From: Methanobacteriota archaeon
GTDB lineage: Archaea; Thermoplasmatota; Thermoplasmata; RBG-16-68-12
DNA length: 8,081 nt
Assembly: GCA_005879065.1 (NCBI GenBank)
Contig: VBLU01000097.1
Location: 1-8,081 of the forward strand
Direction of reading: 5' to 3'
Translations under genes and position numbers: made by a program
The notes under the pieces: generated by a model
What the model saw: the letters and a program-made list of their open reading frames with translations, nothing else
The model's database searches: none
What the model was told of the DNA's origin: nothing
In this document: positions 3,769-8,081 of the stretch, one piece after another
Layout: the number at the start of each line of letters is the position of its first letter
How positions within the stretch are numbered: position 1 is the first letter of the stretch

Positions 3769-6189
3769 TCACAACAGATAGAGCAAGGGGAAGAGGAACA
3801 CCCAGACCGCGTCTACCATTCCCCAGTAGATCCCGAAGATCTCTACAGCGCCACTCGCCTGTTTCACCGAGCCCGCCTTGAGCGCCTTGACCATGAGGTA
3901 GACCAGCGCCGTCAGGCCCGCGACCACGTGCGCCCCGTGGACGCCCGACAAGACATAATAGATGCTCGACGCCGAGCTCGTCGAAAACGTGAATCCGTTC
4001 GTGAAGAGTTCGTTCCACTCGAACGCCTTGTTTACCATGAAGAACGCACCGAGGGCGAACGTCGCGACGAGGGAGGCTTGAAGTCCGCGATACGATCCGC
4101 GACGGGCGAACGTGAGGGCGAAGACCATGGTCAGCCCGCTCGTGAGAAGCACGATCGTGTTGAATCCGCCCCAGAAGATGTTGTGGACCTCTCCGGGCCT
4201 AGGCCAAACGAATCCCGTGAGCGGACTGTTCATCCGGAGGAACACGAACGCCCCGAACAGGGTCCCGAAGAACGCGATTTCGCCAAAGACGAAAATCCAC
4301 ATCCCGAGCGACAGGTTCTCGAGCCGGTCGAACGGCCATTTCTCCCCCGTTGCCTCGACGGGCACTTCGGACCGTCCTCGGAGGGATTCGCGGCCCCACC
4401 CGACGAGGGCCGCGGCGAGAACCCCGGTCCCAAGGAAGAGCGCGGGAAGACCCATCAGGAGACCCCACAAGGCGATGCCGGCGCCCGCAGCCACTACGAT
4501 CGGCCAATGGCTCCAATGTTCCTCGCCGAACTCATCCTCGTGACTGACGTAGGCGTGGCCACCATTGGCATGGCCGCCGTCCGCCATGGCCTGTCCACCG
4601 TTCGCCATCGCCGGAGTCGATGGCCGGAACGTGACCCCTGAGGCAGAGATCACCGGGACGCCCTCCGGGAAGTTGAACTCCGGGGGTGGCGATGGGATCC
4701 CCCACTCGAGGGAGTATCCGCCCCACGGATCCTTGTCCGCGGCCGGACCCCGGCGAGCGCTCCAAAGCAAGTTCGCGAACATGATGAGTTGCGAGATCCC
4801 GAACGTGAATCCGCCGATCGTGATGAGCAAGTTGATCGGACCCCATCCCGTGCTCGCGTCGTACTTGAAGATTCGCCGGGGCATGTCGTAGAGGAGATGC
4901 ATCGGGAAGTACAGCAGGTTGAACCCGACCATGTAGATCGCGAAGTGGATTTTCCCAAGCCTTTCGCTGTACATGCGACCCGTGATCTTGGGGAACCAAT
5001 AGTAGAGGCCGCCGAATAGGCCGGTCAAGCCGCCGCCGACAATCGTGTAATGAAAGTGGCCTACGACCCAGAACGTACCCCGGAACGCGGTGTCGAGCGC
5101 GACGGAGGAGTTGAAAACCCCTGTCACGCCACCGATGATGAACAAGCCGAGCGCTCCGACTGCGAAGAGCATCGGGGTCGTGAATCGGATCGAACCGCCC
5201 CGGAGCGTGAAGATGTACGCGATGACGATGATGGCGAACGGGATGGAGATCAGCTCGGTCGTGACGTTGAACGCCTCAAGAAGGCTCTGCGAGATGCCCG
5301 TCATGAACATGTGATGGGCCCACACGGTGAAGCTCAGGATGCTGGCAATGGCGAGGCACGCAATGATGATCTTCTTCGCGTAAAGAGGCCGGCGGCTGAA
5401 CGTCGAGAAGAGGTCCCCGACGATCGCGAAGCCGGGCAACAGGAGGACGTAGACCTCCGGATGGCCGAAGAACCAGAACATGTGATCCCACAGGAGGGGG
5501 CCGCCTTGGGTCGACGTGAAGAACACGGTCCCGAACGCGCGGTCCGCCACCAGGAGGCTGAGCGCGGACACGAACGCGGGGAATGCCCAGAGCATCAGCA
5601 GGCTCGTGAAAATCCACCCCCACGTAAAGAGCGGCAGCCGCACGAGGGACATCCCCGGGGCGCGGAGGCGGAAGATCGTGACGAGGAAATTCACGGTCGA
5701 CACGATGCTCGACGCCATGAGGAGCATCAGGGCGAGACCCATCATGGAGCCGCCGACCGCCGGGCTGAACTCGACGGTGTTGAGGGGCGCGTACGTGGTC
5801 CATCCCCAGTCCGCGGTCCCGCCACCGGCGAAGAAGCTGGACAGGGCGAGCATGCCGCTGGCGAGGTAGACCCAGTAGCTGAGGGCGTTCAACCGCGGGA
5901 AAGCCATGTCCCGAGCGCCGATTTGGATCGGCACGAAGTAGTTCGCGAACGCGGCGCCGAGCGGGGTGATCACCCACAAGAGCATGAGGAGACCGTGGGT
6001 CGTGACGAGCTGGTTGTACTCGTCCGGCTGGAGGAAGGTGTTCGACGGGACGGCGAGCTGAAAGCGGAAGGTGAGGGCGAAGAGCCCCGCCGTGACGAAG
6101 AAGTAGAGGGAAGTGAGCAGGTAGAGAATCCCGATATCCTTGTGGTTCGTCGTGAAAAGCCACCGTTTCAAGGGTTTCCAATCGACCAT
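3769..6189 (-). CDS. Heme-copper oxidase, fused subunit I + III
   Basis: This 806-residue terminal oxidase core reduces O2 to water and pumps protons across the membrane. Residues 1-480 are subunit I with twelve helices. The ligands are all present: low-spin heme His65 and His380, high-spin heme His378, CuB His243, His292 and His293, and the cross-linking Tyr247 in GHPEVY. The D-channel is complete (Asn83, Asp94, Asn101, Ser160, Ser161, Asn167, Glu245), which marks an A1-like enzyme. Arg438 and Arg439 match the propionate arginines. The K-channel Lys and Thr positions are Ile321 and Phe318, and the Mg-site His-Asp is Arg370-Gly371. A Gly/His-rich linker (527-549) leads to subunit III (about 560-806, seven helices) with Glu637, FNTIVLLTS and HGAHVVAGL; YWHFVD reads YWGMVD. 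The ATG at 6189 is chosen because AAGGAG lies 6 nt upstream and NHKDIG follows as usual; the open frame up to 6354 overlaps the subunit II gene. The gap to subunit II is 10 bp. Confidence 0.96.
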   Translation of the reverse strand: MVDWKPLKRWLFTTNHKDIGILYLLTSLYFFVTAGLFALTFRFQLAVPSNTFLQPDEYNQLVTTHGLLMLLWVITPLGAAFANYFVPIQIGARDMAFPRLNALSYWVYLASGMLALSSFFAGGGTADWGWTTYAPLNTVEFSPAVGGSMMGLALMLLMASSIVSTVNFLVTIFRLRAPGMSLVRLPLFTWGWIFTSLLMLWAFPAFVSALSLLVADRAFGTVFFTSTQGGPLLWDHMFWFFGHPEVYVLLLPGFAIVGDLFSTFSRRPLYAKKIIIACLAIASILSFTVWAHHMFMTGISQSLLEAFNVTTELISIPFAIIVIAYIFTLRGGSIRFTTPMLFAVGALGLFIIGGVTGVFNSSVALDTAFRGTFWVVGHFHYTIVGGGLTGLFGGLYYWFPKITGRMYSERLGKIHFAIYMVGFNLLYFPMHLLYDMPRRIFKYDASTGWGPINLLITIGGFTFGISQLIMFANLLWSARRGPAADKDPWGGYSLEWGIPSPPPEFNFPEGVPVISASGVTFRPSTPAMANGGQAMADGGHANGGHAYVSHEDEFGEEHWSHWPIVVAAGAGIALWGLLMGLPALFLGTGVLAAALVGWGRESLRGRSEVPVEATGEKWPFDRLENLSLGMWIFVFGEIAFFGTLFGAFVFLRMNSPLTGFVWPRPGEVHNIFWGGFNTIVLLTSGLTMVFALTFARRGSYRGLQASLVATFALGAFFMVNKAFEWNELFTNGFTFSTSSASSIYYVLSGVHGAHVVAGLTALVYLMVKALKAGSVKQASGAVEIFGIYWGMVDAVWVFLFPLLYLL
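4543..4611 (-). repeat. Gly/Ala/His repeat linker inside the subunit I-III fusion
   Basis: These bases encode residues 527-549 of the fused oxidase. They are built from imperfect repeats of a six-residue unit of the form Ala-(Met/Asn)-Ala/Gly-Asp/Asn-Gly-Gly, with His at 540, 545 and 550. The segment bridges the last helix of subunit I and the first of subunit III. It is a flexible linker that could also bind metal ions. Confidence 0.5.
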
Positions 6190-6195
6190 CGCTTG

Positions 6196-6201
6196 CTCCT
6201 T
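6196..6201 (-). promoter_or_regulatory. Ribosome binding site of the subunit I+III gene
   Basis: AAGGAG on the minus strand overlaps the TAA stop of the subunit II gene and lies 6 nt before the ATG at 6189. It fixes the start of the oxidase subunit I and indicates translational coupling to subunit II. The upstream extension to 6354 has no such signal. Confidence 0.75.
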
Positions 6202-6898
6202 AGCGCCCGTTGTACCATCCGCGGAAATTGTCCCCGGTGAGGACGAGAAGGTCCGCGAACATGAGGGCGTGGCCGGTCCCGCACAGCTCGTAACACCGGA
6301 CCGCTTCGCGATATTCCGGAATCGTGTCCGGAATGCCGACCTTGTCCGCGACAAACCACGCCTGATTCACCCGACCTGGGATGGCATCCCTCTTGATCTT
6401 GAAGACCGCAATCCCGAACGAGTGGAAGACGTCCGCGCTCGTGATGTTCAGGATGACGGTCCCGCTCCAGCATCCGCGCACCGAGGACGTGCACGTCCCA
6501 TTAATGACCGGGACGCGAAGCTCGTCGATTGCCTCATGGCCGTTCGGATAGACGAACCGCCAGCCCCACTGAAAGCCGATCACATCGATGTAGAGAGCGT
6601 TCGGGTCGTTCGGGGGGTTTTGCAGATAGGCGTTGAGCGCGAATGTGTTCAACGTGAGGCCGAAGAAAAGAGACACCAAGAGCGCCGTCAAGATCGCCGC
6701 GAGGGCCGGATTTCCCCGATCGGCCATGACGCCGACCCGCGGCGCGTCCGTGGGTTCCGTCCCACCCGGCTTCCTCCGATACCTCACGAGGAAGAAGAAG
6801 AACATGACGAAGACGGCCCCGCCGACGATCACCGCGGCGATGATGTACAACGTGAACAAGGACTGCCACTGCTCCGCCGAGGGGGCCAGAGCTGGCAC
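6200..6898 (-). CDS. Heme-copper oxidase subunit II (CuA)
   Basis: This 232-residue subunit carries the binuclear CuA centre that takes electrons from a soluble or membrane-tethered donor and passes them to heme a in subunit I. Two N-terminal helices (about residues 13-38 and 66-90) anchor an outward-facing cupredoxin domain. The CuA site is complete: His159 (in VFHSFG), Cys202, Cys206, His210 and Met213 in CYELCGTGHALM, with Glu204 between the cysteines. The aromatic FQWGW (109-113) is the usual electron entry region. There is no heme-binding CxxCH and no cytochrome c domain, so this is not a caa3-type subunit. An extra Cys pair, Cys136 and Cys143, may form a disulfide in an added loop. The start is a GTG at 6898 with no ribosome binding site but a TATA box about 29 nt upstream, as in a leaderless mRNA. 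It is the first gene of the four-gene oxidase operon. Confidence 0.95.
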   Translation of the reverse strand: MPALAPSAEQWQSLFTLYIIAAVIVGGAVFVMFFFFLVRYRRKPGGTEPTDAPRVGVMADRGNPALAAILTALLVSLFFGLTLNTFALNAYLQNPPNDPNALYIDVIGFQWGWRFVYPNGHEAIDELRVPVINGTCTSSVRGCWSGTVILNITSADVFHSFGIAVFKIKRDAIPGRVNQAWFVADKVGIPDTIPEYREAVRCYELCGTGHALMFADLLVLTGDNFRGWYNGR

Positions 6899-6922
6899 GA
6901 GAACCGGTTATCCGTATCGGCC

Positions 6923-6930
6923 GTAAAAAG
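6923..6930 (-). promoter_or_regulatory. TATA box of the oxidase operon
   Basis: CTTTTTAC on the minus strand is centred about 29 nt upstream of the GTG at 6898, with GAAAG just upstream as a possible BRE. It predicts a leaderless transcript for subunit II and the rest of the operon. No competing Shine-Dalgarno site precedes the GTG. Confidence 0.55.
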
Positions 6931-6947
6931 CTTTCAACTCGCACGCA

Positions 6948-6966
6948 CGCACGAACGCGCACGAAC
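6948..6966. repeat. Tandem 9-mer with 10-bp period between divergent promoters
   Basis: CGCACGAAC occurs at 6948-6956 and again at 6958-6966, one helical turn apart. It is preceded by a GCACGCACG run from 6941. The pair sits between the TATA box of the oxidase operon and that of the divergent cupredoxin gene. It is a candidate operator for a regulator acting on both, though simple tetranucleotide (CACG) slippage could also produce it. Confidence 0.35.
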
Positions 6967-6975
6967 TTTTCAGAA

Positions 6976-6998
6976 TCTTTAAGCTGGGATAACTAATG
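6976..6998 (+). promoter_or_regulatory. Promoter region of the cupredoxin gene
   Basis: Two AT-rich boxes precede the ATG at 7019. TCTTTAAG (6976-6983) is the better TATA match but would leave a leader of roughly 13 nt. GATAACTAA (6989-6997) is centred about 26 nt upstream and would give a leaderless start. No Shine-Dalgarno site is present, which favours a short-leader or leaderless mRNA. Which box is used cannot be decided here. Confidence 0.45.
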
Positions 6999-7018
6999 CC
7001 CCGCTCGCTGGGTTCATA

Positions 7019-7642
7019 ATGGAGGCTGGATCGTCATCCGGCACGGCCCCGATGGCCGCGCCGAAAAAGGGCGCTCTGTGGATCGTGATTGCGATTGTCA
7101 TCGCGGTTGCACTCACCGCAACCGTGATGGACGTGGTCGTCTTCCCGATGTTGAAGCCAACGCAATCGGCGGACTTACCAAAGCACCTCATGACGTTCGA
7201 TGTCGGGTACGACGCCCCCAACTTCAATCCGGACTGGACGGCGAAAGCGGGTCAGGTCATCGTGGTTACGATGAACAATAGTGGGACCATGGCTCACGAG
7301 TTCCTCTTGTTCGACGGAGACCGGGCAACGATTTTGAAATCGGCGAAAGCGGCCCTCGCGCTCGCTGAGTCGCACCACAACGGATATCAAAATGACGAGG
7401 CGATCGGGAATCTCACGGTTGACGAGTACACCGAGTACCATGACTCCTGGACGAACTTGAGCCGAGTCGGCTGTCCGGATTCGTGCGTCGATCATGACGT
7501 CGACCCAGGGAACACTTTCCTCTTCTGGTTCGTCATCAATACCCCGGGTACCTACTTCTTCGCGTGCCACCAGGTCGACCGGACCGACTGGAAGATCCAC
7601 CAGGATAAGGGCATGTGGGGGACCCTCACCGTCACGGCCTGA
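7019..7642 (+). CDS. Membrane-anchored cupredoxin (type-1 copper) with long ligand loop
   Basis: This 207-residue blue-copper-like protein starts with a short cytoplasmic Ser/Ala/Lys segment and one helix (about residues 18-45), placing the copper domain outside the cell. The ligands are His93 (in MAHEF), Cys183 (in TYFFAC), His194 and Met199, followed by the family's GxLTV end (GTLTVTA). The Cys-to-His loop has ten intervening residues, against about two to four in plastocyanins and azurins. A second His (184) directly follows the Cys. The domain also has a large insertion (about residues 100-165) with an extra Cys152/Cys156 pair and many acidic and His residues. Its likely job is to carry electrons to the CuA site of the divergently encoded oxidase, in place of cytochrome c; it is nearest in style to halocyanin or sulfocyanin. 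There is no ribosome binding site. It shares a 120-bp promoter region with the oxidase operon, so joint control is plausible. Confidence 0.87.
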   Translation: MEAGSSSGTAPMAAPKKGALWIVIAIVIAVALTATVMDVVVFPMLKPTQSADLPKHLMTFDVGYDAPNFNPDWTAKAGQVIVVTMNNSGTMAHEFLLFDGDRATILKSAKAALALAESHHNGYQNDEAIGNLTVDEYTEYHDSWTNLSRVGCPDSCVDHDVDPGNTFLFWFVINTPGTYFFACHQVDRTDWKIHQDKGMWGTLTVTA

Positions 7643-7682
7643 AGGCTGGAACTTCCCCGTCCGCCAGCGTCCGCGCCGCGAA

Positions 7683-8081
7683 TCACGCGTTAGTCGACGC
7701 GGAGCCTTGGATCGCTGTGGGAGGAACGTCGGGCAAAAGCACATTCGTAAAGAAGCAAATCATAGTCCAGGAGAGGACCAGCGTCACGATGAGCAAGAGC
7801 GTAGAGGCTCCAAGCAGCCGTGAAAACGCGGACGCTGAGCCCATCTCTCCCATGAATGCAATCGGCGTCACGTAGGCGAGGAACAGCCCCGACACCGGCC
7901 CGCTCGCGCAAGCCGGGCACATCACGGCGAATCCGAGAAGGGGACCCGGGAGGCCTCTTGCCGCCCGTTGACCCGTCGTACGGATGACCTGGAAGGCTAA
8001 TGCGAACACGAGTCCTGACAGGAGCGACAGCGACGCGGCGGCCGCGACCGAATAGGGCCTCAGCTGGATGCCGAAGGTGGT
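7683..8081 (-). CDS. Polytopic membrane protein with CPxC motif, cut by window edge
   Basis: The frame is open to the right edge of the window, giving at least 132 residues; the true start lies beyond 8081 and internal GTG codons such as 8009 are not needed. At least three hydrophobic segments are visible (about residues 12-34, 45-76 and 87-115 of the visible part), and the short tail is polar. A CPAC motif (55-58) lies within or at the edge of the second segment, next to a Gly-Pro. A third Cys (109) lies in the last helix. A membrane-embedded Cys pair of this kind could bind a metal such as copper or be redox active, but I do not recognise the family. It converges on the cupredoxin gene with 40 bp between stop codons. 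The neighbourhood suggests a part in copper supply or oxidase assembly; this is inference from context only. Confidence 0.7.
   Translation of the reverse strand, partial: TTFGIQLRPYSVAAAASLSLLSGLVFALAFQVIRTTGQRAARGLPGPLLGFAVMCPACASGPVSGLFLAYVTPIAFMGEMGSASAFSRLLGASTLLLIVTLVLSWTMICFFTNVLLPDVPPTAIQGSASTNA

Noticed and set aside
5050..6240. Long 396-residue open frame on the plus strand
   Set aside because: It is antisense to oxidase subunit I and is made almost only of Arg, Glu, Asp, Gly and His. This is the usual shadow of a GC-rich membrane protein gene.
6190..6354. N-terminal 55-residue extension of oxidase subunit I
   Set aside because: It overlaps the CuA-coding end of subunit II in another frame, lacks a ribosome site, and is unlike any oxidase N terminus. 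The ATG at 6189 has AAGGAG at correct spacing.
1..8081. CRISPR arrays, insertion sequences, integrase or toxin-antitoxin genes
   Set aside because: No regularly spaced repeats, no terminal inverted repeats with a transposase frame, and no such domains were seen. Codon style is even across the window.

Overview
This 8.1-kb window looks like part of a GC-rich genome of an aerobic archaeon, possibly a Thermoplasmatota-type lineage; the phylum is a guess from general style, not from a search. Several genes have an AT-rich box (ATTTATTA, AGATATAC, CTTTTTAC) centred 27-30 nt upstream of an ATG or GTG with no usable leader. This is the layout of archaeal TATA-driven leaderless transcripts. Internal operon genes use Shine-Dalgarno sites instead. 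The gene content is respiratory and copper-linked.

Layout. Bases 1-265 hold nothing I can call. A small tail-anchored protein lies on the minus strand at 266-517. A complete DUF488 gene (737-1276, plus) is followed by a small zinc-ribbon reading frame (1315-1516, plus) whose frame is broken by one base at an A4 run. Converging on it is a short-chain dehydrogenase/reductase (1521-2285, minus; leaderless GTG start). Divergent from that gene is a six-helix membrane protein of unknown function (2424-3041, plus).

The centre is a four-gene minus-strand heme-copper oxidase operon, transcribed from about 6898 down to 3062. Its genes are a CuA subunit II, a fused subunit I+III of 806 residues, a small subunit IV, and a membrane-anchored cupredoxin-like protein that ends before the second half of a copper site. 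Divergent from the operon, across a 120-bp double promoter, is a second membrane-anchored cupredoxin (7019-7642, plus) with all four type-1 copper ligands but a long ligand loop. A CPxC membrane protein (7683-8081, minus) runs off the right edge.

How the genes work together. The oxidase should reduce O2 at heme a3/CuB and pump protons through an intact D-channel. No CxxCH heme-c motif is seen in any gene of the window, and subunit II lacks a cytochrome c domain. I infer that the divergent cupredoxin delivers electrons to CuA. The most notable point is in subunit I. The Lys and Thr of the canonical K proton channel align with Ile and Phe, and the His-Asp of the Mg/Mn site aligns with Arg-Gly, while all metal ligands and the D-channel are kept. 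No mobile element, CRISPR array, rRNA or tRNA was found.
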